A stretch of 64,000 nt of DNA, from the NCBI GenBank assembly GCA_900184925.1, contig FXYJ02000005.1, forward strand, positions 62,001 to 126,000, given 5' to 3'. The translations under genes were made by a program, and so were the position numbers. The DNA comes from Ruminococcaceae bacterium HV4-5-B5C (GTDB taxonomy: Bacteria; Bacillota; Clostridia; Oscillospirales; Acutalibacteraceae). The notes under the pieces were generated by a model, which did no database searches, was not told where the DNA came from, and saw nothing but the letters and a program-made list of their open reading frames with translations. Positions 8,041 through 17,658 of the stretch are shown here, in pieces. Every line of letters begins with the position of its first letter. Position 1 is the first letter of the stretch.

Positions 8041-9147
8041 TTACCTGTAAACTCTTTCTGGGGACGGCTGAGAAAGGCTTTTTACGTAGCGGTACAGCAG
8101 CTCCGTACTGCTGAGAATGTCGTCGACTCTCGCCATTTCATAGGCATGCACATACCTCATCGGAATCTGAATTCCTCCGCAGCGAATTCCACCGGCCTGG
8201 GTCTGTATGAGGCTTGCGTCGGTGGCGCCGGCCGTATATACCTCGAACTGATATGGAATACCGTATTTTGCGGCAATTGCCTTCATATCCCGAACGATCC
8301 CTCTATCCGCAATGACGCCGATCATTCCGCTGCTGAGTTTATCCATAATCTTGATTGAGGCGCCGCCACCAAGCACATTGACCGTTTTCCTGTCTGGGAA
8401 GACAGGAATGTCGGTTGCAAGGCTCATGTCCAGTGCTAGGGCAATTTTTGGTTGTATGTTCTGCGCCGCAACAACTGCCCCTCGGGCCCCCGTTTCCTCC
8501 TGTGTCGTAAAGACGGCATAGAGATCGGGCCCGCCGCTTTCATCGGTCAGCAGACGGCACAGCTCAATCAGCATAAAAACGCAGACCCGGTCGTCCAGAG
8601 CCTTACCGGCTACAGAGCTTCCGTCCCTGCCAAGAAAGACTGTCGGGTACTGCAAGGAAACGGGATTACCGACCTCAATACCCATTTCAAGCGCTTCTTC
8701 CCTGCTGGATGCCCCGACATCAACGAAAAATTCGTCCATTTTTGTGGGCATGTCGGTACAGCGTTCCGGTCTGCCGGGAGCCAGGTTGTTTGCAATGCCG
8801 TTGACGTAGCCTGTTTCCGTCTTGACGATGACTGGTCTGCCGAACAATTGCTGCGGCAAAACACCGCTCAGCGTTTCAAACCATAAAAAGCCGAGTTTGT
8901 CGATGTAACGAATGATCAAGCCAATCTCGTCAAGATGCGCTGTGACCATGACCTTCGGTCCGGCTCCCGCCTTATGGACAATAAGGTTTTGCATGTGGTC
9001 CCGGGTGAGCGTTACTCCGGTGTTTTCAAGGTAGCCGCGGACAACCTGTGCCGCTTCCTCTTCGAAGCCAGTGGGGGCTACCGCCTCGCACAGGGGGGCA
9101 ATCATTTCGTGAAAATCCGCTTTGATCCTTTTGCGGTCAAAACACAT
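8041..9147 (-). CDS. M42-family metallo-aminopeptidase
   Basis: A 368-residue M42 (glutamyl aminopeptidase/endoglucanase-like) enzyme. Metal ligands are visible in TAHLDEIGLI, KALDDRV, QEETGARGA, ALDMS and the late YVHAYE. A GGAGG site precedes the ATG at 9147. It is the last gene of the oligopeptide transporter operon, so it should trim imported peptides in the cytoplasm to free amino acids. Given the Met-type T-box at the operon head, the operon probably harvests peptide-bound methionine. Confidence 0.9.
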   Translation of the reverse strand: MCFDRKRIKADFHEMIAPLCEAVAPTGFEEEAAQVVRGYLENTGVTLTRDHMQNLIVHKAGAGPKVMVTAHLDEIGLIIRYIDKLGFLWFETLSGVLPQQLFGRPVIVKTETGYVNGIANNLAPGRPERCTDMPTKMDEFFVDVGASSREEALEMGIEVGNPVSLQYPTVFLGRDGSSVAGKALDDRVCVFMLIELCRLLTDESGGPDLYAVFTTQEETGARGAVVAAQNIQPKIALALDMSLATDIPVFPDRKTVNVLGGGASIKIMDKLSSGMIGVIADRGIVRDMKAIAAKYGIPYQFEVYTAGATDASLIQTQAGGIRCGGIQIPMRYVHAYEMARVDDILSSTELLYRYVKSLSQPSPERVYR

Positions 9148-9151
9148 TTTT

Positions 9152-10147
9152 TTATTCCTCCGTTTCTGCTTTGCCGGACAGGGAAATCTCCGCAGTGCGG
9201 TGGCAGGCGCACCTGTGGCCTGGCACGTTTTCAAGAAGCTCCGGCTTTTGAAGTCTGCAGATCGGGGCGGCGTACGGACAGCGGGTATGAAACCGACAGC
9301 CGCTCGGCGGATCGGCTGGGTCTGGCACATCTCCCTGCATGATGACTGGCCCACCTCCTGAAAGACCCGGCACGCTGCTCAAAAGGACTTGAGTATAGGG
9401 GTGCTGTGGGTCCTGAAACAGCTCCGTGTTGTTTCCCTCTTCAACGATCTGTCCAAGATACATCACAATAACGCGGTCAGCAATGTTCCGGACGACGCCG
9501 AGGTTGTGGCTGATGAAAATATAGGCAATGCCGAGTTCTCTTTGCAGTTTTTTAAGCAGGTTGAGAATCTTCGCCTGAATCGAAACATCGAGTGCCGAGA
9601 CCGGTTCGTCGCAGATAATGACTTCTGGGTGTAGAATGATTGCCCGTGCGATACCAATGCGCTGCCGCTGTCCGCCGGAGAACTCATGGGGGTAGCGGTT
9701 CGTAAATTCCGGGTCAAGTCCCACTTGCTGCATTGTATGGACGATTATTTCTTCGCGTTCTTCACGGTCGGCGTATCCCTTTGTGATATCGAGCGGTTCC
9801 GAGATGATCTCCTTGACGGTCATACGCGGGTTGAGACTGGAATACGGGTCTTGAAAAATCATTTTGATATGACGCCGCGCCTGCTTCAGCTCATTGCCCC
9901 TGAGAGACAGAAAATCCGTTCCCTGCAGAATGACGCTGCCTGCAGTCGGCTCAATCAGCCGGATGACAGCCTTCATTGTTGTAGACTTGCCACACCCGCT
10001 TTCGCCGACGACGCCGAGCGTCTCCCCGGGGTACAGTTTGAAACTGACGTCGTCGCAGGCCCTCACAGCGTCGCATTGAGACGACAGGAAAGAATGCCGC
10101 AGAGGATAATACTTTTTCAGGTGTTCAACTTCCAGAATCGGCTGCAC
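9152..10147 (-). CDS. Oligopeptide ABC transporter ATP-binding protein (OppF/DppF type)
   Basis: A 331-residue ABC ATPase with Walker [10 protein letters not shown], signature FSGGQRQR, Walker B IICDEPVSALD and the C-terminal cysteine-rich oligopeptide/dipeptide transporter domain (CRFHTRCPYAAPIC), which in this family holds an iron-sulfur cluster. The GTG start at 10147 is preferred because AAGGAGG lies seven bases upstream. This places the start inside the end of the preceding ATPase gene. It pairs with the 10125-11126 product to energise the transporter. Confidence 0.9.
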   Translation of the reverse strand: MQPILEVEHLKKYYPLRHSFLSSQCDAVRACDDVSFKLYPGETLGVVGESGCGKSTTMKAVIRLIEPTAGSVILQGTDFLSLRGNELKQARRHIKMIFQDPYSSLNPRMTVKEIISEPLDITKGYADREEREEIIVHTMQQVGLDPEFTNRYPHEFSGGQRQRIGIARAIILHPEVIICDEPVSALDVSIQAKILNLLKKLQRELGIAYIFISHNLGVVRNIADRVIVMYLGQIVEEGNNTELFQDPQHPYTQVLLSSVPGLSGGGPVIMQGDVPDPADPPSGCRFHTRCPYAAPICRLQKPELLENVPGHRCACHRTAEISLSGKAETEE

Positions 10148-11126
10148 TATTCGAAGCCTCCTTGTGTTCATATTGAAAACATCGTACCAGGTGCCTGCCA
10201 GCTCCGTACAGTCCGGGCCGTTCGCACCGGCAGCGTTTCGTCGCGTAAGGACAGCGCGGTGCAAACAGGCACCCCTTTGGAAGGGCATATAGCGTCGGTA
10301 CCGTTCCTTTTATCACCGGCAGATCGTGCCCGACTGCGGCTTTGCCCGGGATGCAGGCAATTAGCCCCTGTGTATAGGGGTGCAGCGGTTTGCGGAATAG
10401 TTCTTCCGTCTGAAGGTATTCGACAGCTTGTCCCGAGTACATAACCATGACACGGTCTGTCATTTGTTGTATGACTCCCATGTCGTGCGTGATGAAAAGT
10501 ACGGCGGAGCCAAAACTGCTTTTCAGTTCGTCGATCAGCCGAAGAATTTGCGCTTGTACTGTCACGTCGAGCGCAGTGGTCGGCTCGTCGCAGATTAACA
10601 CATCAGGATTGTTGCAAAGCGCCATGGCAATGACGATGCGCTGCCGCATGCCGCCGGAAAGTCCGCTTGGGGTCGACTCGTAAATCCTTTCCGCCATTGG
10701 GATACCAACAAGCCGGATCAGTTCGAGCGCATGGCGTTTTGCTTGCTTTGCATCTGTTTTTTCATGCGCGCGCAGCGCTTCGGTGATCTGTCGCCCGCAG
10801 GTCATGAGCGGGTTGAGGCTCGTCATCGGTTCCTGAAAGACCATTGCGATTTCCTTGCCCCGGATGCTTCGCAATTTTCGCTCGGGCAAAGTGGAAAGAT
10901 CTCGGCCTTTGAAAATAATCTGTCCACCGCTGATCTTGCCAGGAGCCGGAACCATCCGCAAGATGCTGTTTGCGGTCATGCTTTTGCCGCAACCGGATTC
11001 GCCTACAATGCCGAGCGTCTCTCGCTTCTTCAACCGGAACGATACCCCATCTACAACGCGCAGTTCGCCGCGCTCAGTGTAAAGGGTAACGCTCAGGTCT
11101 TTTGCTTCCAACAGATATTCATCCAT
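10125..11126 (-). CDS. Oligopeptide ABC transporter ATP-binding protein (OppD/DppD type)
   Basis: A 333-residue ABC ATPase with Walker [10 protein letters not shown], signature LSGGMRQR, Walker [12 protein letters not shown] and a C-terminal Cys motif (GCLFAPRCPYATKRC). Its start at 11126 has a GGAGG site; an upstream in-frame ATG at 11141 overlaps that site and is less likely. Together with the OppF-type subunit it forms the heterodimeric motor. Confidence 0.9.
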   Translation of the reverse strand: MDEYLLEAKDLSVTLYTERGELRVVDGVSFRLKKRETLGIVGESGCGKSMTANSILRMVPAPGKISGGQIIFKGRDLSTLPERKLRSIRGKEIAMVFQEPMTSLNPLMTCGRQITEALRAHEKTDAKQAKRHALELIRLVGIPMAERIYESTPSGLSGGMRQRIVIAMALCNNPDVLICDEPTTALDVTVQAQILRLIDELKSSFGSAVLFITHDMGVIQQMTDRVMVMYSGQAVEYLQTEELFRKPLHPYTQGLIACIPGKAAVGHDLPVIKGTVPTLYALPKGCLFAPRCPYATKRCRCERPGLYGAGRHLVRCFQYEHKEASNSAADSGS

Positions 11127-11141
11127 TGACATATCCTCCAT

Positions 11142-12032
11142 TCAGCGGCGCAGTTTGGGGTCTAGTGCATCGCGGAGCCCGTCTCCCAGCATGTTGAAAG
11201 CCATCACCGTCACGATGATGCACAGGCCGGGGAACAGACTGTAAAACGCGCTGGTCCGGATGAACGCTTCGCTGCCGGCAATCATGGAACCCCAACTTGC
11301 GGTTGGACTCTGCACTCCGAGCCCGAGAAAGCTCAGGCTCGCCTCGGCAAGAATTGCTTCCGGGATACCGAGAGTAACGGTGATGATAAGCGTGGGGATA
11401 CAGTTTGGCAGTAGATGGCGAAGAATGATGCGCATGTCACTGCCGCCATCGACGCGGCAGGCTTGGATGTACTCCCTTTCTCTCAACTGGAGAACGTTTC
11501 CTCGGATCAGCCGTGCCGTACCCGCCCAGGAAAGCAATCCCAGAGAAATATACAGGTTGATTAGACCGCTTCCCAGCGCAAACATCAATGCCATTGCTAG
11601 CAGCAAAAACGGAATGCTCGAAAACATTTGGATAAGAAAAGAGACGACTGCATCGGTTTTCTTGCCGAAATAGCCGGCTGCCACACCCATGAAATATCCG
11701 ATCAGACAGGCAATGAACTGACTGAACAGCCCTACACTCAGGCTGACCCGGCAGCCGTAAATACAGCGGGAAAGGATATCCCGCCCAAATTCGTCGCAAC
11801 CAAACCAATGCTTCGGCCCAGGTGGCATCAGACGGTTTGCCAAGACCTGTTTGTTCGGGTCATAGGGTGCAATCCACAGGGCAAAGCAGGCAAAAATGAA
11901 AAGCGCAAGGATAACGAACAGGCTGAACATGGCAATCCTGTTCTTCTTCAGCAGCCGCCAGCTCTCCTGATAATAGTTGTGGTATCCGCCTTCGAAGGTG
12001 ACGGCACCGATTTGAGCCCTTTTAAATTTCAC
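11142..12032 (-). CDS. Oligopeptide ABC transporter permease (OppC/DppC type)
   Basis: A 296-residue membrane protein. A cytoplasmic N-terminus is followed by six helices; it carries the OppC-type GCDEFGRDILSRCIYG motif and the EAA loop. It is the second membrane subunit, immediately after the OppB-type permease. Confidence 0.92.
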   Translation of the reverse strand: MKFKRAQIGAVTFEGGYHNYYQESWRLLKKNRIAMFSLFVILALFIFACFALWIAPYDPNKQVLANRLMPPGPKHWFGCDEFGRDILSRCIYGCRVSLSVGLFSQFIACLIGYFMGVAAGYFGKKTDAVVSFLIQMFSSIPFLLLAMALMFALGSGLINLYISLGLLSWAGTARLIRGNVLQLREREYIQACRVDGGSDMRIILRHLLPNCIPTLIITVTLGIPEAILAEASLSFLGLGVQSPTASWGSMIAGSEAFIRTSAFYSLFPGLCIIVTVMAFNMLGDGLRDALDPKLRR

Positions 12033-12034
12033 GG

Positions 12035-12970
12035 TCAGTTTCCCTCCAGACGGATATGCGGGTCAATCACGGCATACAGGATATCTACGACCAGATAGAT
12101 CGTGACGCAGACGACAGCAATGTAGATTACGCAACCCTGTACGATCGGCAGGTCGCGTTTTGTGATACTGTCGATGAGAAGCTTACCAATACCCGGTATG
12201 TTGAACACCGTCTCTGTCAGCATGCTGCCTGTCAGTAACTCTCCGATGTTTGTGCCGATCACGGTGAGAATAGGGAGCATCGCGTTGCGCAACGCGTGAA
12301 TAAACACCGTGCGCAGCGGGGAGAGTCCCTTTGCCTCGGCAGTCCGGATAAAATCCTGATTGAGAATTTCCAGCATGCTTGTGCGTGTAATCCGGGCAAT
12401 GCCGGCGGCGTAGCGGGTACCGAGCGCAATGCAGGGCAGAATGTAGGAGATGGGGCCGGCGAGGCCGCTTACGGGAAACACTTTAAACTGCAGGCCGACA
12501 TAAATCTGAAGCAGGATCGCGACCCAGAAGCTTGGTGCGCTGATGCCTGTTATTGCAAGCGCCATAAGCGCATGATCGGCTATCTTTCCCCGGTTTACAG
12601 CTGCGAAAATTCCGATTCCGATTCCAAGCACTACTGCGACGAGGTAAGAAATCGTTGCCAGCCTCACGGTGTACTGGAAAGCCGTGGTTAGCAGCGTGAG
12701 CACCGGCTTTTTCTGAAAAAAACTGATGCCGAGGTCCCCAGTCAGCAGATTTAACACCCAGCTGAGATATTGCTGTGGCAGCGGCTTGTCCATGCCGAGG
12801 TTTGCGCGCACAGCCTTAACTGTTGCCGCATCCGCATTGTCCCCAAGCATCAGCGCGACCGGGTCGCCGGGGATAACATTCAGAATGACAAAAGTGACGC
12901 AGGAAAGTGCGAATATGATTCCGATCGCAAGCAGAACGCGTTTGATGAGGTATTTTTTCACGGCAGTCAC
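12035..12970 (-). CDS. Oligopeptide ABC transporter permease (OppB/DppB type)
   Basis: A 311-residue membrane protein with the OppB-type N-terminus (YLIKRVLLAIGIIFALSCVTF), the NVIPGDPV motif and a C-terminal EAA-like loop. It is separated from the binding-protein gene by a strong mRNA hairpin, which suggests lower expression than the binding protein. Confidence 0.92.
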   Translation of the reverse strand: MTAVKKYLIKRVLLAIGIIFALSCVTFVILNVIPGDPVALMLGDNADAATVKAVRANLGMDKPLPQQYLSWVLNLLTGDLGISFFQKKPVLTLLTTAFQYTVRLATISYLVAVVLGIGIGIFAAVNRGKIADHALMALAITGISAPSFWVAILLQIYVGLQFKVFPVSGLAGPISYILPCIALGTRYAAGIARITRTSMLEILNQDFIRTAEAKGLSPLRTVFIHALRNAMLPILTVIGTNIGELLTGSMLTETVFNIPGIGKLLIDSITKRDLPIVQGCVIYIAVVCVTIYLVVDILYAVIDPHIRLEGN

Positions 12971-12991
12971 CCCTCATTTTTCTATATTGCA

Positions 12992-13023
12992 GAGAAAGCT
13001 ATTACGATCGCAATAGCTTTCTC
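12992..13023 (-). other. Intercistronic hairpin between binding protein and permease genes
   Basis: A 12-bp perfect stem (GAGAAAGCTATT / AATAGCTTTCTC) with an 8-base loop and no T-run. Hairpins here commonly protect the 3' end of the highly expressed binding-protein message. Confidence 0.65.
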
Positions 13024-13043
13024 AGAATCTTGGTCCCTGCCGT

Positions 13044-14693
13044 TTAGGGCTTCTCTGATGCTTTGTCAACCGGGTCGATATCCACGTTCCAGAAATGATA
13101 GATAAGGTTGCCCACAGCCATTTTTTTGACGTATGGTTTGGCGATGAATTGGCTCTGTGGGTAGTAAAGCGGAATGCAGGCATAGTCCTGCCGAGAAAGA
13201 ATGTAATCCGCCTGGCGGTAAAGGGCCGCCCGCTTGTCGGCAACGGATTCCTTGCGTGCCTGGTCGAGCAGACCGTCGAACTTACTGTTGCTGTAATTAA
13301 CACTCTTGCTCACACTGTTTGTGCTGTAAAAGTAATTGTAGGCCTGAAAGTCCGCGTCGGGGTACAACGCATTCCAAGTGATTGCGGTAAAGGGAAGCTT
13401 GCCGCCGACACGGTCGGCCGACCAGGTGGAAGCGTCCACAACTTTGAATTTCAGCTTGATGCCCACCTCGGCAAGGTAGCTCTGAATTGCTTCGACTAGG
13501 GCTTTCTCACTTTGACGTACTTCGCCGCCGTCAATTGTGACGCCTCCTGCGTATCCGGCTTCCGACAGCAGAGTCTTTGCCTTAGCAGGGTTGTACTCAT
13601 AAATACCGAGTGAACTGTCATGGCCGGGGATGCTGTTGTTTAAGTAACTCGTTGCCGGAATGCCCGCACCGTTAAGCACATATTTGACAAGGTCCGCTCG
13701 GTTGATTGCCAGCGAGATTGCCTCGCGAACTTTTTCGTTTTTCAGATATTCGTTTTTCAGGTTGATGCTTAGAAACGAAGTCCCGAGAGGATGATAGGTA
13801 GTGATCTGTTTTGCATAGGATCCGGAGTACTGGCTCAGAAGGTCGGCAGGCAAATCACACAGGTCAATATCGCCGTTTTCGTAGGCAAGCAGTTTGGTCT
13901 TAGAGTCGCTGTAGAAGATGATGTCAATTTCGTCAAGATTGACCTTGCCGCCGTGATAATTCTTGTTTTTGACAAGAACTGCCTGTGTGTTTTGGTCATT
14001 GCTCTTCAGAATATACGGACCGGTGCCGACAAGGACGTTCACGCCCCAATTGCTTCCTGCGGTTTTGCAGGCATTTTTCGGAAAAATGTCGGCGTAGCTT
14101 GTGCCGAGGTTTTCCACAAATGGCGCATAGGGGTATTCCAGTGTGATCTTGAAGTGATAATCATCCACGGTCTGAAAACCGGAAAGCTCCGACGCAGTAC
14201 CCTTGAGCATAGCTTTCGCTCCGACGATCATATTAAAGTAAGCGTAACTCTTTGCACCGGTTGCCGGGGTGAACATGCGCTCGAAAGTGAATTTCACGTC
14301 GCTGCTGTGAAGCTCGCTTCCGTCCGTGAAATGAATGCCTTTTTTCAGAGTGAAGCTGTAAACGGTGCCGTCTGCGCTGACGGTGGGGAATTCCTCCAGT
14401 AAAACAGGCTGCTCTTTGTTTTTGTCGTCGAATCTCAGAAGGCTTTCTGTCACCTCATCGGCGATGCTGGCCGACAGACTGCCGGTGCTGACCTGCATGT
14501 CAAGCGGTTCTCCGCTGTTTGCCTGCCCAAAGCGCAGTACTTTTGGCGCTGCTGAAGCCGCCTGAGAAGCGATGGCCGATCCGGCCTTCGAGGAAACTGC
14601 CGCGTGGCCCGTACTGCAGCCGCTCAGCAGCGTTAGCACCGCCAGTGTAAATCCGCAGACTCTTAGAAGACCATGATGAAGAACTTTTTTCAT
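13044..14693 (-). CDS. Oligopeptide-binding lipoprotein (SBP family 5)
   Basis: A 549-residue solute-binding protein. The signal peptide ends in a lipobox (LLSGC, Cys near residue 26) and is followed by an Ala/Ser linker. Family-5 signatures include GIHFTDGSELHSSDVKFTFERM and ISLAINRADLVKYVLNGAG. It captures peptides or a related ligand at the cell surface for the permease pair downstream. It is the first gene after the Met-type T-box. A non-peptide sulfur compound cannot be excluded as ligand. Confidence 0.9.
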   Translation of the reverse strand: MKKVLHHGLLRVCGFTLAVLTLLSGCSTGHAAVSSKAGSAIASQAASAAPKVLRFGQANSGEPLDMQVSTGSLSASIADEVTESLLRFDDKNKEQPVLLEEFPTVSADGTVYSFTLKKGIHFTDGSELHSSDVKFTFERMFTPATGAKSYAYFNMIVGAKAMLKGTASELSGFQTVDDYHFKITLEYPYAPFVENLGTSYADIFPKNACKTAGSNWGVNVLVGTGPYILKSNDQNTQAVLVKNKNYHGGKVNLDEIDIIFYSDSKTKLLAYENGDIDLCDLPADLLSQYSGSYAKQITTYHPLGTSFLSINLKNEYLKNEKVREAISLAINRADLVKYVLNGAGIPATSYLNNSIPGHDSSLGIYEYNPAKAKTLLSEAGYAGGVTIDGGEVRQSEKALVEAIQSYLAEVGIKLKFKVVDASTWSADRVGGKLPFTAITWNALYPDADFQAYNYFYSTNSVSKSVNYSNSKFDGLLDQARKESVADKRAALYRQADYILSRQDYACIPLYYPQSQFIAKPYVKKMAVGNLIYHFWNVDIDPVDKASEKP

Positions 14694-14864
14694 AACAATG
14701 CTCCTGTTTCTATAAATTTACGGGTTGAAACACGGCAGCCGCCGCGCTTTTTTCCGCATTGTCGCCAGAAATAATTGAATGAGAGGGGGCAGGTTTGACG
14801 GGAAGAACCATTTTAGAAAAATTTATGGGTCTTTCCTCCCGACAAAGTCTGAAGTCTTTAGACA

Positions 14865-15162
14865 GCAAAAAATCCCGCCTTCCTGAAAATTCAAGAAGAC
14901 GGGATTGATACCCCCGTGTTACCACTTCATTTCGCCTGCGCCTCACGACACAGGCCTCAACAAGTACGCCGGACCAGACCGGATATACTTCGTTTGCGAT
15001 AACGGTCAACTTCCGTCACAGCCTAAGTTTTCACTTCGGTGCGCCGCTCCAGAGCCATTTTCAGCAATTCTTATATCATTCTCTTTCAGCATGTGAGAAT
15101 TCTCTGTTAGATCAATCAGAATTGTTTACTCTCTCTTTCTTAGCGTTTCAATTGTTCATTTG
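14865..15162 (-). promoter_or_regulatory. T-box riboswitch, Met-type specifier (AUG)
   Basis: The minus-strand transcript has an AGAGA-rich start and a Stem I closed by CAATTCT/AGAATTG. A specifier region reads CTGAAA-ATG-GCTCTGGAGC, in the same register as GAAA-GGC-ATTCTTGAGC of the well-known glycine T-box. The conserved antiterminator bulge block GAAGTGGTAACACGG lies at 14914-14928. A terminator follows (AATCCCG..CGGGATT plus TTTTTT, 14865-14906). The AUG specifier (15056-15058) points to uncharged tRNA-Met as effector. Low methionine should switch on the oligopeptide operon. T-box identity is strong; the Met call rests on an alignment by eye. Confidence 0.82.
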
Positions 15163-15168
15163 TCATGA

Positions 15169-15199
15169 ATTATAATAACATACTTTTGATATATGTAAA
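15169..15199 (-). promoter_or_regulatory. Promoter of the T-box operon
   Basis: TATAAT at 15169-15174 and a TTTACA-like box at 15194-15199 are separated by 19 bases. The 17-bp palindrome copy lies inside this spacer, so a bound protein would block RNA polymerase. Confidence 0.6.
15179..15195 (-). promoter_or_regulatory. 17-bp palindrome (CATA-N9-TATG), copy 5
   Basis: Reads CATATATCAAAAGTATG on the minus strand, in the core promoter of the Met T-box operon. Same length and same outer half-sites as the four leader-peptide copies. Confidence 0.65.
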
Positions 15200-15341
15200 G
15201 TACAATTATGAATAATACTGATAAATTGTTAAACAGATATGCTTGGTAAGCATTGGAGGCATCTTTTTCGCAGCTGGGTACCCGTGCTTTCTGTTTTCTG
15301 ATTCTTGATTGTCTATGTCAGACGGACAGGCTGTGTCGATC

Positions 15342-16586
15342 TTAGTGTTCGTCAGTCTTTTCATTCCATTGAGTGCCTTGCAATAGAGGACCCAAGCCCC
15401 TTCTGGATTTTTCAAGCGCCTGCTGGATGTCTTCGATGATATCGTCCGTGTCTTCCAGTCCTACGCTGAAGCGGAAGAACCCACCGTGGAATTCCTCCGG
15501 ATATAGGTATTGCCGTTCGTCGTCAGGGCCGAGAAAAACGATCAGGCTTTCGTCGTGGCCGAGCGATACGGCGGAAGTGATGACACGCAGATAGCTGACA
15601 AAGCGATTATGCGCGTCCGCGTCGCCTTTCAGGCCAAAGGAAATCATGCCGGAAAAGCCGTTTTTCATCTGTTTGGCGGCAATCTCATGGCCGCGGTCGC
15701 TTTCCAGCCCCGGATAGGCAACGAAGCGGACGGCTGCGTTGCCTTTTAAAAACCGTGCGACTTTCAGGGCACTTTCGCTGTGCTGGCGCATCCGAAGGGG
15801 CAGCGTAACAGATCCACGCATGATGAGCCACGCATTGAACGGGCTGATTGCACCGCCGAGGTTTACCATCGCTTCAGCACGAATTCGGTCAATGAGTTCT
15901 TTCCTGCCCGACACAGAGCCGCCGAGAGCGTCGCCGTGTCCGTTAATGTACTTCGTAAGACTTTCCACGGTCAGGTCGGCACCCAGTTCGGCTGGCCTCT
16001 GAAGATAAGGCGATGCAAATGTGTTATCAACTGAGAGAACAATCTTTTTTTCGCGGGCAATCTTTGCAATTGCTGCGATGTCGCTGATGCCAATTGTCGG
16101 ATTTCCGGGCGTTTCAATATGGATCAGCTTCGTATTCGGGCGGATCGCCGCACGGACTGTTTCCGGGTCGGAGGTATCAACAAGTGTAGCCTCAATTCCG
16201 TATTTGTTTTTCAGATGTTCCGTCAAAAGGCGGTAGACCGCAATGTATGTGACATTTGAAGTTACCACATGATCACCGGATTTCAGGAAGGTGAAAAATA
16301 TTCCAGACAGAGCGGCTACGCCGGAGGCAAGGACAACGCTGTCTTCTGTCCCTTCCAGTGCAGCAATTTTTTCCTGAAGATAGTTCTGGTTGACACCGCC
16401 GTTGCGGGTGTAAAGCGCCTTGTCGGCGCTGCTCCAGTTCAAACTGCTGGGGTCATAGGGAAGTTCATAGCAATTGCCGAGTGTAATGGGACGTTTAATC
16501 GCACCGGTGTCTTTGTCGACATCGTTTCCGGTGTGCACGGCTCTTGTCTGGAATCCGAATTCAGCTCCGTATTTTCTTTCAGCCAT
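15342..16586 (-). CDS. Transsulfuration-family PLP enzyme (O-acetylhomoserine / cystathionine type)
   Basis: A 414-residue Cys/Met-metabolism PLP enzyme. It shows the cofactor-binding GVAALSG segment, the conserved ETPGNPT and [13 protein letters not shown], and the Schiff-base lysine in [11 protein letters not shown]. It sits third in the metY-metA operon with an AAAAGGAG site and a start overlapping the metA stop by eight bases. Plausible reactions are cystathionine gamma-synthase/lyase or a second O-acetylhomoserine sulfhydrylase or methionine gamma-lyase. Sequence alone does not separate these, and the operon suggests a role in homocysteine or methanethiol traffic. Confidence 0.85.
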   Translation of the reverse strand: MAERKYGAEFGFQTRAVHTGNDVDKDTGAIKRPITLGNCYELPYDPSSLNWSSADKALYTRNGGVNQNYLQEKIAALEGTEDSVVLASGVAALSGIFFTFLKSGDHVVTSNVTYIAVYRLLTEHLKNKYGIEATLVDTSDPETVRAAIRPNTKLIHIETPGNPTIGISDIAAIAKIAREKKIVLSVDNTFASPYLQRPAELGADLTVESLTKYINGHGDALGGSVSGRKELIDRIRAEAMVNLGGAISPFNAWLIMRGSVTLPLRMRQHSESALKVARFLKGNAAVRFVAYPGLESDRGHEIAAKQMKNGFSGMISFGLKGDADAHNRFVSYLRVITSAVSLGHDESLIVFLGPDDERQYLYPEEFHGGFFRFSVGLEDTDDIIEDIQQALEKSRRGLGPLLQGTQWNEKTDEH

Positions 16587-17553
16587 TTTGGTCTCCTTTT
16601 GTATTGTTTGCCCACTGTGTAAGTTGTTCGTTCGGTTCCCGCAGATCGGTGAGATTGTACGGCGTCTTTTGGTAGACAAAATAGTTCAGCCAGTTAGAAA
16701 AGAGCATGAATGCGTGACCTCTCCATTTCATCATCACCGTTTTCGCCGGGTCGTCGTCCCGAAAATAGTTCTGCGGTACTTTTGTCTCAATGCCTTTCTT
16801 GCTGTCGCGCAGATATTCCCTGGCCAGAGTGTTTCTGTCGTATTCGCAGTGGCCGGTAATGAAAACCTGCCTGCCGCTGCGGTTTGTAACCAGATAGACC
16901 CCGGCTTGCTGTGACACCGCCAGAACTTCTAACTCCGCGACTTTTTCAATGTCGCTTTTTTTCACTCCAGTGTAGCGAGAATGGGGCGCCCAGAAGTAGT
17001 CATCGAATCCACGCAGCAGCGGATGCGTTGGGTAGAGAATTCGGTGCCGGAATATGCCGGACAGCTTTTCAGGAAGTTCGTATTTCGCAACGCCGAAATG
17101 ATAGTAAAGCCCGGCCTGCGCTCCCCAGCAGATATGCAGCGTGGAATAGACATTGTGTTTCGACCATTCCATAACGCGGCATAGTTCCGGCCAGTAATCC
17201 ACCTGCTCAAATTTCATCCGTTCCACTGGTGATCCGGTAATGATCATACCGTCGTATCGATTAGAGGCCACTTCGTCGAAGTCTTTGTAGAATTTGAGCA
17301 GATATTCCAGCGATGTATGCTTGGCAACATGGCTTGCCATTCGCAGAAATTCAACTTCCAACTGAAGCGGCGAATTACTCAAAAGCCGTAAAAGCTGTTT
17401 CTCCGTGTCGGCTTTGGTCGGCATCAGGTTTAAAATCAATATTTTCAGAGGCCTGATATCCTGATGAATCGCCCTTTCGTGATCCATAATAAATATGTTT
17501 TCTTTCTTCAGGGCTTCTGCCGCCGGAAGACCCTCCGGCACGGTAATCGGCAT
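16579..17553 (-). CDS. metA: Homoserine O-acetyltransferase (MetA family)
   Basis: A 324-residue MetA. The nucleophile Cys142 lies in ICWGAQAG, with His235 and Glu237 in TGHCEYD. Residue 111 in [10 protein letters not shown] is Glu. In this family Glu111 is the established marker for acetyl-CoA use (Gly for succinyl-CoA), so the product should be O-acetyl-L-homoserine. That is the acceptor used by the two MetY-type enzymes in this window to fix sulfide or methanethiol. It lies between metY and the third enzyme, in one attenuated operon. Confidence 0.93.
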   Translation of the reverse strand: MPITVPEGLPAAEALKKENIFIMDHERAIHQDIRPLKILILNLMPTKADTEKQLLRLLSNSPLQLEVEFLRMASHVAKHTSLEYLLKFYKDFDEVASNRYDGMIITGSPVERMKFEQVDYWPELCRVMEWSKHNVYSTLHICWGAQAGLYYHFGVAKYELPEKLSGIFRHRILYPTHPLLRGFDDYFWAPHSRYTGVKKSDIEKVAELEVLAVSQQAGVYLVTNRSGRQVFITGHCEYDRNTLAREYLRDSKKGIETKVPQNYFRDDDPAKTVMMKWRGHAFMLFSNWLNYFVYQKTPYNLTDLREPNEQLTQWANNTKGDQNG

Positions 17554-17658
17554 GGGTATGCACCTCCGTCTGCTGTAAACAATAGTTCGGATGAATATGA
17601 GGAGCGCTTTTCACGCTCCTCATATCTTTTACCGCTTTTCCGAATGATGAACCGTGTC

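Noticed and set aside
15206..15341. Small open frame between the T-box leader and the transsulfuration gene
   Set aside because: It overlaps the end of the real gene, has no ribosome site, and its composition does not look coding.
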